Origin: Streptomyces sp. NRRL WC-3618
GTDB lineage: Bacteria; Actinomycetota; Actinomycetes; Streptomycetales; Streptomycetaceae
Direction of reading: 5' to 3'
NCBI RefSeq assembly: GCF_001280005.1
Contig: NZ_LGDW01000325.1
Span: forward strand, 1 to 63,293
DNA length: 63,293 bases
Shown in pieces: positions 37,077 to 46,235 of this stretch. A program made the position numbers and the translations under genes. Numbering within the stretch: position 1 is the stretch's first letter; the number at the start of each line of letters is the position of its first letter. The notes beneath the pieces are model-generated. The model did not search any database. It saw only the letters and a list, made by a program, of their open reading frames with translations, and was not told the origin of the DNA.

Positions 37077-38342
37077 TCAGCCGGTGACCTCCACCGCCGC
37101 CAGGTTCTTCTTGCCCCGGCGCAGGACCAGCCACCGCCCGTGCAGCAGGTCCTCCTTCGCGGGAACGGCGTCCTCGGCGGTGACCTTCGCGTTGTTCACG
37201 TAGGCGCCGCCCTCCTTCACCGTGCGCCGCGCGGCCGACTTACTGGCCACCAGCCCGACCTCGGTGAACAGGTCGACGACCAGCCCCGCCTCGGCGACCT
37301 GGATGTGCGGCACCTCGGAGAGCGCCGCGCTCAGCGTCTGCTCGTCCAGCTCGCCCAGCTCGCCCTGGCCGAAGAGGGCCTTGGACGCGGCGATCACGGC
37401 GGCCGTCTGCTCGGCGCCGTGCACCAGCGTCGTCAGCTCCTCGGCGAGCGCGCGCTGTGCGGCCCGCGCCTGCGGACGCTCCGCGGTCTGCGCCTCCATC
37501 GCCTCCAGCTCCTCCGGCGACTGGAAGGAGAGGATGCGCATGTACGCCGAGATGTCCCGGTCGTCCACGTTCAGCCAGAACTGGTAGAACGCGTACGGCG
37601 TCGTCATCTCCGGGTCGAGCCAGATGGCGCCGCCCTCGGTCTTCCCGAACTTGGTGCCGTCCGCCTTCGTCATCAGCGGCGTCGCCAGCGCGTGCGCGGA
37701 GGCGTCCGGCTCCAGGCGGTGGATCAGGTCGAGACCGGCGGTGAGGTTGCCCCACTGGTCGCTGCCGCCCTGCTGGAGAGTGCAGCCGTACCTCCGGTAC
37801 AGCTCCAGGAAGTCCATGCCCTGGAGGAGCTGGTAGCTGAACTCCGTGTAGCTGATGCCCTGGTCGGACTCCAGACGCCGGGCGACCGAGTCCTTCGTCA
37901 GCATCTTGTTGACGCGGAAGTGCTTGCCGATGTCCCGGAGGAACTCGATGGCCGACATGCCGGCCGTCCAGTCCAGGTTGTTCACCATCACCGCGGCGTT
38001 CTCGCCCTCGAAGGACAGGAACGGCTCGATCTGCGCGCGGAGCCGGTTCACCCAGTTCGCGACCGTCTGCGGGTCGTTCAGCGTGCGCTCCGCGGTGGGA
38101 CGCGGGTCGCCGATCTGGCCGGTCGCCCCGCCGACCAGGGCCAGCGGACGCAGGCCCGCCTGCTGGAGGCGGCGCATGGTGAGCACCTGGACCAGGTGAC
38201 CGACGTGCAGACTGGCCGCCGTCGGGTCGAAACCGCAATAGAACGTGACGGGACCGTCCGCGAGCGCCTTGCGCAATGCGTCCTCGTCAGTGGACTGGGC
38301 GAACAGCCCACGCCACTTCAGCTCGTCGACGATGTCCGTCAC
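37077..38342 (-). CDS. tyrS: Tyrosyl-tRNA synthetase
   Basis: A 421-residue class I tyrosyl-tRNA synthetase of the TyrS type. The HIGH motif is HVGH (residues 46-49), preceded by the Tyr-binding [11 protein letters not shown]. The KMSKS motif is KFGKT (231-235). [20 protein letters not shown] supplies other Tyr-binding residues, and a C-terminal S4 RNA-binding domain ends near [20 protein letters not shown]. Start GTG 38342 has AAGGAG at about 11 nt. It lies downstream of the tldD-tldE pair on the same strand, 68 nt after the tldE stop, but is probably independently transcribed as well. No T-box leader was found. Confidence 0.96.
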   Translation of the reverse strand: MTDIVDELKWRGLFAQSTDEDALRKALADGPVTFYCGFDPTAASLHVGHLVQVLTMRRLQQAGLRPLALVGGATGQIGDPRPTAERTLNDPQTVANWVNRLRAQIEPFLSFEGENAAVMVNNLDWTAGMSAIEFLRDIGKHFRVNKMLTKDSVARRLESDQGISYTEFSYQLLQGMDFLELYRRYGCTLQQGGSDQWGNLTAGLDLIHRLEPDASAHALATPLMTKADGTKFGKTEGGAIWLDPEMTTPYAFYQFWLNVDDRDISAYMRILSFQSPEELEAMEAQTAERPQARAAQRALAEELTTLVHGAEQTAAVIAASKALFGQGELGELDEQTLSAALSEVPHIQVAEAGLVVDLFTEVGLVASKSAARRTVKEGGAYVNNAKVTAEDAVPAKEDLLHGRWLVLRRGKKNLAAVEVTG

Positions 38343-38410
38343 GGTTCTCGTATCTCCTTGAGTGGGTCTTCTTGCAGTTCTACGGCAGCCGGGGACTACC
38401 GGCAACGAGG

Positions 38411-39805
38411 TTATACGCCCTGACTGACAGAGCTCATATTGAAGTCGGGCACCCGCAGCGCGGGCATCGCGGCCCGGGTGAACCAGTCGCTCCACTCCCG
38501 AGGCAGCGTCTTCTCCGTACGCCCCGCCTCGACGGCCCGCCCGAGCAGACTCACCGGCGACTCGTTGAACCGGAAGTTGTTGACCTCCCCGCTGACCTCG
38601 CCGTTCTCCACGAGGTACACCCCGTCGCGGGTCAGGCCGGTCAGCAGCAGGGTGGCCGGGTCGACCTCGCGGATGTACCAGAGGCAGGTCAGCAACAGCC
38701 CGCGCTCGGTGTTCGCGACCATCTCCTCCAGGGACCTGTCCTCGCCCCCGTCCAGCACGATGTTCCCGATCGCCGGGGACACGGGCAGGCCTGTCAGCCC
38801 GGCGGTGTGCCGGGAGGTGATCAGCCGGTTCAGCTCGCCTTCGCGGATCCACTCCGTGGCGCTCAGAGGCAGCCCGTTGTCGAACACCGACTGATCGTCG
38901 CCCGAGGAGTGGGCGAGCAGGAAGGGCGAGGCCTCGAGACCGGGCTCGTTCGGGTCGCTGCGCAGCGTCAGCGGCAGCTCGGAGAGCTTCTCGCCGATAC
39001 GCGTCCCGCCGCCCGGCTTGGAGAACACCGTGCGCCCCTCGGCGGCGTCCCGCGCCGACGCCGACCACATCTGGTAGATCAGCAGGTCGGCGACCGCGGT
39101 CGGCGGCAGCAGCGTCTCGTACCGCCCGGCCGGCAGCTCGATCCGCCGCTGGGCCCAGCCGAGCCGTACGGCGAGTTCGGCGTCGAGGGTGGCCGGGTCG
39201 ACGTCCTTGAAGTCCCGCGTCGACCGCCCGGCCCACGCCGACCGCGTACGGTCCGGGGACTTGGCGTTCAGCTCCAGCGTCCCGTTGGGCTGGTCATGGC
39301 GCAGACGCAGCCCCGTCGACGTACCCATGTAGCTCGACACCAGCTCGTGGTTGGCGAAGCCGTACAGCTCCCGGCCGCCCGCACGCGCGCGTGCGAACGC
39401 CTCGCCGAGCGCCGGGGCGAAGTCGGCGAACACCGCGGACGAGGTCTCGGCGGGCGCGTCCTTGAAGTCGGGGGACTCCGGTACTCCCGCGACCAGCGCC
39501 TGGGCGTCCTCCGCGGGCCCGGCGCCACGCGCGGCGGCCTCGGCGGCCCGCACGAGCGGTTCCAGCTCGTCGGCGGTGACGGCCGCGCGGGAGACGACCC
39601 CGGAGGCCGTGCCCTGCTTGCCGGCGACGGTGGCGACGACGGTGAGCGTGCGCCCGCGCGTGACCCCGTTGGTGGTGAGGGCGTTGCCCGCCCAGCGCAG
39701 GTTGGCCGTCGACTCCTCGTCGGCGATGACGACGCACCCGTCGGCCCGGGACAGCTCGAGGGCCCGCTCGACGATTTCGTGCGGCTTGTTCATACGGGCG
39801 CTCAT
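38411..39805 (-). CDS. TldE/PmbA-like metalloprotease-complex subunit
   Basis: A 464-residue TldD/PmbA-family protein lacking the HExxxH zinc motif, as in TldE (PmbA). [20 protein letters not shown], then [20 protein letters not shown] and the end region [20 protein letters not shown] are typical. It forms a heterodimer with TldD that degrades or trims unfolded peptides; in E. coli it matures microcin B17 and degrades CcdA. ATG start 39805 overlaps the TldD stop (ATGA) and has AGGAGG. Conserved in many streptomycetes. No RiPP precursor is recognisable nearby. Confidence 0.9.
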   Translation of the reverse strand: MSARMNKPHEIVERALELSRADGCVVIADEESTANLRWAGNALTTNGVTRGRTLTVVATVAGKQGTASGVVSRAAVTADELEPLVRAAEAAARGAGPAEDAQALVAGVPESPDFKDAPAETSSAVFADFAPALGEAFARARAGGRELYGFANHELVSSYMGTSTGLRLRHDQPNGTLELNAKSPDRTRSAWAGRSTRDFKDVDPATLDAELAVRLGWAQRRIELPAGRYETLLPPTAVADLLIYQMWSASARDAAEGRTVFSKPGGGTRIGEKLSELPLTLRSDPNEPGLEASPFLLAHSSGDDQSVFDNGLPLSATEWIREGELNRLITSRHTAGLTGLPVSPAIGNIVLDGGEDRSLEEMVANTERGLLLTCLWYIREVDPATLLLTGLTRDGVYLVENGEVSGEVNNFRFNESPVSLLGRAVEAGRTEKTLPREWSDWFTRAAMPALRVPDFNMSSVSQGV

Positions 39806-41325
39806 CGACCGGCCTCCTGCGTGGTGTTCAGAATGTTGACGCCCTTGAAGAGGGCCGACGGGCACCCGTGGGACACGGCCGCGACCTGTCCCGGCTGGGC
39901 CTTGCCGCAATTGAAGGCACCGCCCAGGACGTACGTCTGCGGCCCGCCGACGGCCGCCATGGAGCCCCAGAAGTCGGTGGTCGTCGCCTGGTAGGCCACG
40001 TCCCTCAGCTGCCCGGTGATCCGGCCGTTCTCGATCCTGAAGAACCGCTGCCCGGTGAACTGGAAGTTGTAGCGCTGCATGTCGATGGACCACGACCGGT
40101 CCCCGACCACGTAGATCCCGCGGTCGACCCCGCCGATGAGGTCCTCGGTCGCCAGCCCGCCCGGATCCGGCTGCAACGACACGTTGGCCATGCGCTGCAC
40201 GGGCACATGCCCAGGAGAGTCGGCGTACGCGCACCCGTTGGACCGCTCGAACCCGGTCAGCTTCGCGATCCGCCGGTCCAGCTGGTACCCCACGAGGGTG
40301 CCGTCCTTCACCAGGTCCCACGACTGACCGGCGACGCCCTCGTCGTCGTACCCGATGGTCGCCAGGCCGTGTTCGGCGGTCCGGTCGCCGGTGACGTTCA
40401 TCAGCTCCGAGCCGTACCTGAGCTTGCCGAGCTGGTCGAAGGTCGCGAACGACGTGCCCGCGTACGCCGCCTCGTAGCCGAGGGCCCGGTCCAGCTCGGT
40501 GGCGTGGCCGATGGACTCGTGGATGGTCAGCCACAGGTTGGACGGGTCGACGACCAGGTCGTACAGCCCCGCCTCGACACTCGGCGCCCGCATCTTCTCG
40601 GCCAGCAGCTCAGGGATCTGTTCGAGCTCGGAATCCCAGTCCCATCCCCTGCCCGTGAGGTACTCCCAGCCGCGCCCGACGGGCGGCGCGATGGTCCGCA
40701 TCGAGTCGAACTCGCCGCTCGACTCGTCAACGGAGACGGCCGTGAACTGCGGGTGCAGCCGCACCCGCTGCTGGGTGGTGACGGTGCCCGCCGTGTCCGC
40801 GTAGAACTTGTTCTCGTGCACCGTGAGCAGCGAGGCGTCGACGTGGTTGACCCCGTTCGCCGCGAGCAGCCGGGCGCTCCACTCGGCCAGCAGACCCGCT
40901 TTCTCCTCGTCGGGCACGGTGAACGGGTCGATCTCGTACGACGAGACCCACGTCCGGTCGGCGTGCACCGGCTCACCGGCCAGCTCCACCCGCTCGTCGG
41001 AACCCGCCGCCTTGATCACCTGCGCGGACAGCTTGGCCATGGCCACGGCCTGCGAGGCGACCTTCGCGGCGGCGTCCATGCTCAGATCCACACCCGACGC
41101 GAATCCCCACGTACCGCCGTGCACCACCCGCACCGCGTACCCCAGGTCCGTGGTGTCCGACGATCCGGACGGCTTGGCGTCCCGCAGCCGCCAGGACGCG
41201 CTGCGCACCCGCTCGAACCGGAAGTCCGCGTGCTCGGCCCCGAGCGCACGCGCGCGTGCGAGGGCGGCGTCGGCCAGGGCACGTAGGGGCAGTGCCAGGA
41301 ATGACTGATCGACCTCATGGGCCAT
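39802..41325 (-). CDS. tldD: TldD-like zinc metalloprotease
   Basis: A 507-residue TldD-family protease. The zinc-binding active site is IHESIGHATELDRALG, with His269, Glu270 and His274 (HExxxH). Family regions include WGFASGVDLSMDAAAKVASQ near the N-terminus and GDRSWSIDMQRYNFQFTGQR followed by the Cys-containing AFNCGKAQPGQ near the C-terminus. It works together with TldE from the overlapping downstream gene. Start ATG 41325 with AAGGAG eight nt upstream. Cytoplasmic; substrates unfolded or RiPP-type peptides. Confidence 0.94.
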   Translation of the reverse strand: MAHEVDQSFLALPLRALADAALARARALGAEHADFRFERVRSASWRLRDAKPSGSSDTTDLGYAVRVVHGGTWGFASGVDLSMDAAAKVASQAVAMAKLSAQVIKAAGSDERVELAGEPVHADRTWVSSYEIDPFTVPDEEKAGLLAEWSARLLAANGVNHVDASLLTVHENKFYADTAGTVTTQQRVRLHPQFTAVSVDESSGEFDSMRTIAPPVGRGWEYLTGRGWDWDSELEQIPELLAEKMRAPSVEAGLYDLVVDPSNLWLTIHESIGHATELDRALGYEAAYAGTSFATFDQLGKLRYGSELMNVTGDRTAEHGLATIGYDDEGVAGQSWDLVKDGTLVGYQLDRRIAKLTGFERSNGCAYADSPGHVPVQRMANVSLQPDPGGLATEDLIGGVDRGIYVVGDRSWSIDMQRYNFQFTGQRFFRIENGRITGQLRDVAYQATTTDFWGSMAAVGGPQTYVLGGAFNCGKAQPGQVAAVSHGCPSALFKGVNILNTTQEAGR

Positions 41326-41519
41326 GAGCGGCCTCTCCTTGTCACGGTGAGTGTGATGCGCAGGGTGATGCGTCTGTCTCGCAGTGAATCATGCAGGTCT
41401 GACATCACGGCTTCCAACGGATTCGCCTGGATCCGGACAGCGCTGAGCACGGTCGCGGGCAGTGCGCCGACTGTAGGGACCCGACAGGACAAGGGGTGAG
41501 CCACTGTCGGTGCCCGAAT

Positions 41520-41558
41520 GTCCGCCGGTGTGGGCGGACCGATAGGTTTTCGGAGAAG
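41520..41558 (+). promoter_or_regulatory. Putative promoter and inverted repeat upstream of fabG
   Basis: GTCCGCC (41520-41526) and GGCGGAC (41533-41539) form a 7-bp inverted repeat just before a TAGGTT-like -10 (41553-41558). It could be an operator overlapping the -35 region of the fabG-fabI operon. Assignment is weak. Confidence 0.3.
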
Positions 41559-41616
41559 CAGCCTGTCAACCCTGCTGTTCGGACAGGTGTTGAACCGCTA
41601 ACGAAAGGGTGATCCG

Positions 41617-42336
41617 TTGAGCCGCTCGGTTCTCGTCACCGGAGGCAACAGGGGCATCGGCCTCGCCATCGCCCGCGCGTTCGCCGAGGCCGGCGACAAG
41701 GTCGCCATCACATACCGTTCCGGCGAGCCGCCGGCCACCCTGACAGATCTGGGCTGCCTGGCCGTCAAGTGCGACATCACCGACTCCGAACAGGTGGAGC
41801 AGGCCTACAAGGAGATCGAGGCCGAGCACGGCCCGGTCGAGGTCCTCATCGCCAACGCCGGCGTCACCAAGGACCAGCTGCTGATGCGGATGTCCGAGGA
41901 GGACTTCGCGTCCGTCCTCGACACCAACCTCACGGGCACCTTCCGCGTCGTCAAGCGCGCCAACCGCGCCATGCTGCGCGCCAGGAAGGGCCGCGTCGTA
42001 CTGATCTCGTCGGTCGTCGGGCTGCTCGGCTCGGCGGGGCAGGCCAACTACGCCGCCTCCAAGGCCGGCCTGGTCGGGTTCGCCCGCTCCCTCGCCCGTG
42101 AGCTGGGCTCGCGCAACATCACCTTCAACGTGGTCGCGCCCGGCTTCGTCGACACCGACATGACCAAGATCCTCACCGACGAGCAGCGCGCGGGCATCGT
42201 CTCGCAGGTGCCGCTCGGCCGGTACGCGCAGCCGGAGGAGATCGCCGCAACGGTGCGGTTCCTCGCCTCGGACGACGCCTCGTACATCACTGGAGCCGTC
42301 ATTCCCGTTGACGGCGGACTGGGAATGGGTCACTGA
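41617..42336 (+). CDS. fabG: 3-oxoacyl-ACP reductase FabG
   Basis: A 239-residue classical SDR that reduces 3-oxoacyl-ACP with NADPH in type II fatty acid synthesis. TGGNRGIG (residues 8-15) binds cofactor; the tetrad Asn104, Ser132, Tyr145 and Lys149 (YAASK) is intact, in contrast to the SDR-like protein at 21662-22417. TTG start 41617 follows AAAGGGTGA and matches the family N-terminus MSRSVLVTGG. The enoyl-ACP reductase gene starts 5 nt after its stop. From memory the pair corresponds to SCO1815-SCO1814. Confidence 0.95.
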   Translation: MSRSVLVTGGNRGIGLAIARAFAEAGDKVAITYRSGEPPATLTDLGCLAVKCDITDSEQVEQAYKEIEAEHGPVEVLIANAGVTKDQLLMRMSEEDFASVLDTNLTGTFRVVKRANRAMLRARKGRVVLISSVVGLLGSAGQANYAASKAGLVGFARSLARELGSRNITFNVVAPGFVDTDMTKILTDEQRAGIVSQVPLGRYAQPEEIAATVRFLASDDASYITGAVIPVDGGLGMGH

Positions 42337-42341
42337 TCACC

Positions 42342-43109
42342 ATGAGCGGAATTCTCGAGGGCAAGCGTGTCCTGATCACCGGTGTGCTGATGGAGTCCTC
42401 CATCGCGTTCCACGCCGCGAAGCTGGCCCAGGAACAGGGCGCCGAGATCATCCTGACCGCGTTCCCGCGGCCGACGCTGACCGAGCGCATCGCCAAGAAG
42501 CTGCCCAAGCCCACCAAGGTCATCGAGCTCGACGTCACCAACGACGAGCACCTGGGCCGCCTGGCCGACATCGTCGGCGAGGAGCTCGGCGGCCTCGACG
42601 GCGTCGTCCACTCCATCGGCTTCGCCCCGCAGGACGCCCTGGGCGGCAACTTCCTCAACACCCCGTTCGAGTCCGTGGCCACCGCCATGCATGTCTCGGC
42701 GTACTCCCTGAAGTCGCTCACCATGGCCTGCCTGCCGCTGATGCAGAACGGCGGCTCGGTCGTCGGCCTCACCTTCGACGCGAAGTTCGCCTGGCCGCAG
42801 TACGACTGGATGGGCCCGGCCAAGGCCGCCCTGGAGGCCACCAGCCGTTACGTCGCCCGCGACCTGGGCAAGCAGAACATCCGCTGCAACCTCATCTCCG
42901 CCGGCCCCCTCGCCTCCATGGCCGCCAAGTCCATCCCGGGCTTCGGCGACCTGGCCTCGGTGTGGGACGCCCGCTCGCCCCTGGAGTGGGACCTCAAGGA
43001 CCCGGAGCCGACCGGCCGCGCCATCGTGGCACTGCTGAGCGACTGGTTCCCGAAGACCACCGGCGAGATCATCCACGTCGACGGCGGGCTGCACGCGATC
43101 GGCGCGTGA
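42342..43109 (+). CDS. fabI: Enoyl-ACP reductase FabI/InhA
   Basis: A 255-residue NADH-dependent enoyl-ACP reductase of the InhA/FabI type, catalysing the last step of each fatty acid elongation cycle. Markers: LITGVLMESSIAFHAAKLAQ at the N-terminus, HSIGFAPQDALGGNF, the catalytic Tyr154 and Lys161 in YDWMGPAK and the substrate-binding LISAGPLASMAAKSIPGF. These features are close to mycobacterial InhA, including the isoniazid/triclosan-site loop. The operon with fabG ends at a 12-bp hairpin. Confidence 0.96.
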   Translation: MSGILEGKRVLITGVLMESSIAFHAAKLAQEQGAEIILTAFPRPTLTERIAKKLPKPTKVIELDVTNDEHLGRLADIVGEELGGLDGVVHSIGFAPQDALGGNFLNTPFESVATAMHVSAYSLKSLTMACLPLMQNGGSVVGLTFDAKFAWPQYDWMGPAKAALEATSRYVARDLGKQNIRCNLISAGPLASMAAKSIPGFGDLASVWDARSPLEWDLKDPEPTGRAIVALLSDWFPKTTGEIIHVDGGLHAIGA

Positions 43110-43140
43110 GCACTGCCGCCGCATAGGCACGGCTGACATT

Positions 43141-43175
43141 CGAGGGCCCGCGTTCCTTTCCGGCGCGGGCCCTCG
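43141..43175 (+). terminator. Terminator of fabG-fabI
   Basis: Perfect 12-bp arms (43141-43152 and 43164-43175) with an 11-nt loop. Confidence 0.7.
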
Positions 43176-43299
43176 GCGCGTCTCTGCGGCGTCACCCGTT
43201 CGGCTTATCCGATCGGGCGGGGGAGAGGGGTGACTGGGCACGCTGGATTACGCGATCACCTCGCGTTTCCTCCCCAGCACAGCCGAGGAGGTCCCCCTT

Positions 43300-43653
43300 G
43301 TGCGCTTGTCCCGCAGCTTCGCCCCGCTGCTCGTCGCCGTCGCGCTCATAGCCACTGTTCCGGACGAGGCCGTGCCCCACGCGCGCGTGGAGGCAGGACA
43401 GCCGGAACGGCCCGAGCCCTTCGGTGCCGGCTGCTACACCCGCGTCACCGGCTCCGAGGTGACCGCCTACTGCCACAACCCCTACGTGGCCGTCGACCGC
43501 GTGCGTCTGCACATCGAATGCGACCGCTGGTGGGACCTCGACAGCGACGGCACCCCCGTCGAGGCCGGGCCCGCAGAGACCGTACGACTCACCGGCCGCT
43601 GCTGGAAGGAAGTCCGCTCGGTGTGGGTCAGCCACCAGAAGCGGACGCCCTGA
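43300..43653 (+). CDS. Small secreted protein
   Basis: A 117-residue exported protein. The signal peptide is MRLSRSFAPLLVAVALIATV with cleavage likely around residues 24-30. The mature part contains four Cys (GAGCYTR, AYCHNP, IECDRW, GRCWKE), suggesting two disulfides, and a beta-rich pattern VRLHIECDRWWDLDS. GTG start has GAGGAGG 8 nt upstream. I do not recognise a named domain. Streptomycetes carry similar small Cys-rich secreted proteins of unknown role. Confidence 0.75.
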   Translation: MRLSRSFAPLLVAVALIATVPDEAVPHARVEAGQPERPEPFGAGCYTRVTGSEVTAYCHNPYVAVDRVRLHIECDRWWDLDSDGTPVEAGPAETVRLTGRCWKEVRSVWVSHQKRTP

Positions 43654-43752
43654 GCCGGCACGCGAACGGAGGCTGCGGCCCGCTGACCTCACCCTCCCGG
43701 GTGCGAGCACCCCGGAGGTACGCGCCGGGGGTACAGGTGCGAGACTGGCCGC

Positions 43753-43869
43753 ATGCCAGTGCTCGACCCGAATCCCCAGAACGGCCAGAAGAAGATGCTG
43801 ATCGTCTTCGGCTCGTTCCTCGCCATCTTCGTGATCATCGCCGTCATCGCGACGATCGCCTCACCGTGA
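43753..43869 (+). CDS. SGM_5486-type small transporter-associated membrane protein
   Basis: A 38-residue protein: MPVLDPNPQNGQKKMLIVFG then a single helix SFLAIFVIIAVIATIASP. This matches what I remember as the SGM_5486 family of tiny streptomycete proteins associated with transporters. It is below the size of usual gene-finding thresholds. Its stop is followed 6 nt later by a 22-nt perfect palindrome. Function unknown; no transporter gene is immediately adjacent here. Confidence 0.7.
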   Translation: MPVLDPNPQNGQKKMLIVFGSFLAIFVIIAVIATIASP

Positions 43870-43875
43870 CGGCCC

Positions 43876-43897
43876 TTGGTGGGGGTACCCCCACCAA
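43876..43897. terminator. 22-nt perfect palindrome
   Basis: An 11-nt half-site (43876-43886) is followed directly by its complement (43887-43897). A smaller palindrome CCCCTAGGGG follows at 43898-43907. It probably forms the terminator of the 38-residue protein gene. Confidence 0.55.
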
Positions 43898-44026
43898 CCC
43901 CTAGGGGGCGGGTCTCAGGGTCAAGTGGGTGGATCACCGGATGGGTTGAGGGCCGCGGGTTCCGTAACTTCGAGGTGTGGCCGCGAGAGGCGGGCCACGG
44001 ACAGCTCGTAGACCCACGGAGGCACC

Positions 44027-44233
44027 ATGTCGGCCCACACGCACTCCCGGCCCCTTCCGGCGACCAAGCGTGCCGTCGACATACGGCTGCCGTGGTGGGC
44101 CCTGGCGCTGCCGACGGTCGCGTTCGTCGCGCTCCTCGCACTGATCCTGAACCCGACCGACGCGCAGGCCGCGACCGGCGACCCGATGATCGCCCACCTC
44201 CTTGAGCGGGCGCGGGAGCTGGTGACGCGTTGA
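44027..44233 (+). CDS. Small membrane protein
   Basis: A 68-residue protein with a basic N-terminus and one helix LPWWALALPTVAFVALLALI (about residues 21-40), followed by a short extracytoplasmic segment NPTDAQAATGDPMIAHLLER. A cleavage-like AQA lies after the helix, so it may be a secreted small peptide instead. GGAGG lies 6 nt before the ATG. It lies 85 nt before the SixA-like gene. Function unknown; conserved in Streptomyces as I remember. Confidence 0.65.
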   Translation: MSAHTHSRPLPATKRAVDIRLPWWALALPTVAFVALLALILNPTDAQAATGDPMIAHLLERARELVTR

Positions 44234-44318
44234 GCGTCGTGAACACCCCATTCCCACCTGCGGAGCCGCCCGTCAACTCCCTGCGCCCCGTGGCCTGTTT
44301 CATGCGAAGCTGGGTGTC

Positions 44319-44837
44319 ATGAGCGTCGTAGAACCCCGCAGGATCGTCCTCTTCCGGCACGCGAAGGCAGACTGGCCCCAGGTGACCGATCACGAGCGGC
44401 CGCTCGCTGACCGGGGCCGCAAGGACGCCGCTGTCGCCGGGCGCAAGCTGGCCGACACCGGCATCCCCTTCGGCCTGGCCCTCTGCTCCACCGCCACCCG
44501 GACCCGCGAGACCTGGAAACTCGCGGTCCATGAACTCCCGCAACGGCCGAAGACGGTCTATGAGGAGCGGATCTACGAGGCCTCACCGGGCGAGCTCATC
44601 GCCCTGCTCAACGAAACGCCGGACGACATCCAGAACGTGGTCCTGGTCGGCCACAACCCAGGGGTGCAGGCCCTCGCAGAGATCCTGGCCGAAGATTCCG
44701 AGAACGACACCCGCACCAAGCTGACCAGCCGAGGCTTCCCGGCAGCGGCCTTCGCGACCCTGTCCTTCACCGGCTCCTGGAAGGGCCTGGAGCCGGGGAC
44801 GGCGACACTGGTCGACTTCTGGGCACCGACAGAGTGA
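44319..44837 (+). CDS. SixA-like histidine phosphatase
   Basis: A 172-residue branch-2 histidine phosphatase. The RHG-equivalent motif is LFRHAKADWP with Arg13 and His14; STATRTRETW supplies a second Arg and LVGHNPGVQALAEIL the second His. SixA proteins dephosphorylate phosphohistidine of phosphotransfer proteins, but in actinobacteria small-molecule phosphatase activity is equally possible. Start ATG 44319. A 10-bp hairpin separates it from convergent serB. Confidence 0.9.
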   Translation: MSVVEPRRIVLFRHAKADWPQVTDHERPLADRGRKDAAVAGRKLADTGIPFGLALCSTATRTRETWKLAVHELPQRPKTVYEERIYEASPGELIALLNETPDDIQNVVLVGHNPGVQALAEILAEDSENDTRTKLTSRGFPAAAFATLSFTGSWKGLEPGTATLVDFWAPTE

Positions 44838-44841
44838 AGCG

Positions 44842-44882
44842 TGGGGGCCTGCGACCCGCAGTCGGCGCGAGCCAGGCCCCCA
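44842..44882. terminator. Hairpin between SixA-like gene and serB
   Basis: 10-bp perfect arms (44842-44851 and 44873-44882) with a 21-nt loop, between convergent stops. Confidence 0.55.
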
Positions 44883-44927
44883 TCGAAGAACGGCTGGGCC
44901 CCGCGGAACGCCGAAACTCCCAGCGGG

Positions 44928-46130
44928 CTACTCGTGGGTGTCTGCCGCCTCGACCTCTTCCCGGGTGACCCCCAGCAGGTACAGCACGGTGTCCAGGAAG
45001 GGGAAGTTCACCGCGGTGTGCGCGGCCTCCCGCACGACGGGCTTGGCGTTGAAGGCGACACCGAGTCCCGCCGCGTTCAGCATGTCCAGATCGTTCGCCC
45101 CGTCACCGATCGCCACCGTCTGATCCAGCGGCACCCCGGCCTCCGCCGCGAACCGCCGCAGCAGCCGAGCCTTGCCCGCCCGGTCCACGATCTCGCCGAC
45201 GACCTTGCCCGTCAGCTTCCCGTCGATGATCTCCAACGTGTTGGCCTGGGCGAAGTCCAGCCCGAGCCGCTCCTTCAGATCGTCCGTGACCTGAGTGAAC
45301 CCACCCGAGACGACACCGACCTCGAAGCCGAGCCGCTTCAGCGTACGGATCAGCGTGCGCGCCCCCGGCGTGAGCCGGACCTCGCTGCGCACCTTGTCCA
45401 CCACCGACGCGTCGAGCCCCTTGAGCAGGGCCACCCGCGCGTGCAGCGACTGCTCGAAGTCCAGCTCCCCGCGCATCGCGGCGGCGGTCACCTTGGCGAC
45501 CTCGTCCTCGCAGCCCGCGTGCGCGGCGAAAAGCTCGATCACCTCGTCCTGGATGAGCGTCGAGTCCACATCCATGACGACCAGCCGCTGTGCCCGCCGA
45601 TGCAGCCCTGCCGCGACGACCGCGATGTCGACACCGAGTGCCGCCGCGTCGGTGACCAGAGCGGTGCGCAGCAGTTCGGTCGCGACACCGGAGACGGCGA
45701 ACTCGACCGCCGTCACGGGGTACTTGGCGAGCCGGAAGATGCGGTCGATGTTGCCGCCGGTCCTGGTGATCCGCGCGGCGATCGCGGCGGTCGACTCGGC
45801 GGTCAGCGGATGCCCGAGCACGGTGACGACCGAGCGCCCGAGCCCGCGCGGCCGGTTGTCACCGAGCCCGGAGATGATCTCCGCCTGCATCTTCATGGAC
45901 TCCGCCCAGCTGTGGACGGTGGCCCGCAGATCGCCTTCGAGCCCGGCAGAGGGGTGGGTCACGAGCGCGCACAGCACCATGCGGCCACGCGTGACGACCT
46001 GCTCGATGTCGACCACGTCCACGGAGTAGGTGGCCAGTGTCTCGAACAGACCGGCGGTGATGCCCGGCCTGTCCTTGCCGAAGATTTTGACGAGAAGGGT
46101 GGGGACGTCAGCAGTCTGCGAAGCGTTCAT
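44928..46130 (-). CDS. serB: Phosphoserine phosphatase SerB with N-terminal ACT domains
   Basis: A 400-residue SerB of the actinobacterial long form. ACT-like domains occupy about residues 8-85 and 98-165 (LLVKIFGKDRPGITAGLFET starts the first; VTVLGHPLTAES the second). The HAD core begins with VVMDVDSTLI (nucleophile Asp187, acid Asp189), then GVVSGGFTQVTDDL and AIGDGANDLDMLNAAGLGVA. It completes serine synthesis by hydrolysing phosphoserine; the ACT domains probably sense serine. ATG 46130 follows a GGTGGAAA ribosome binding site. Convergent with the SixA-like gene. Confidence 0.95.
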   Translation of the reverse strand: MNASQTADVPTLLVKIFGKDRPGITAGLFETLATYSVDVVDIEQVVTRGRMVLCALVTHPSAGLEGDLRATVHSWAESMKMQAEIISGLGDNRPRGLGRSVVTVLGHPLTAESTAAIAARITRTGGNIDRIFRLAKYPVTAVEFAVSGVATELLRTALVTDAAALGVDIAVVAAGLHRRAQRLVVMDVDSTLIQDEVIELFAAHAGCEDEVAKVTAAAMRGELDFEQSLHARVALLKGLDASVVDKVRSEVRLTPGARTLIRTLKRLGFEVGVVSGGFTQVTDDLKERLGLDFAQANTLEIIDGKLTGKVVGEIVDRAGKARLLRRFAAEAGVPLDQTVAIGDGANDLDMLNAAGLGVAFNAKPVVREAAHTAVNFPFLDTVLYLLGVTREEVEAADTHE

Positions 46131-46235
46131 GGTGTTTCCACCGTATCCGGCACCCAGTGCCTACCGCGCACGCGGTCCGCCTGACGGACAGGGAACAGTA
46201 CGTTGCGCGGAGGTGGCGACGACCTTACGAGTAGG

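Noticed and set aside
38343..38410. T-box leader before tyrS
   Set aside because: Only 68 nt separate it from the upstream gene and no T-box sequence or specifier stem is visible.
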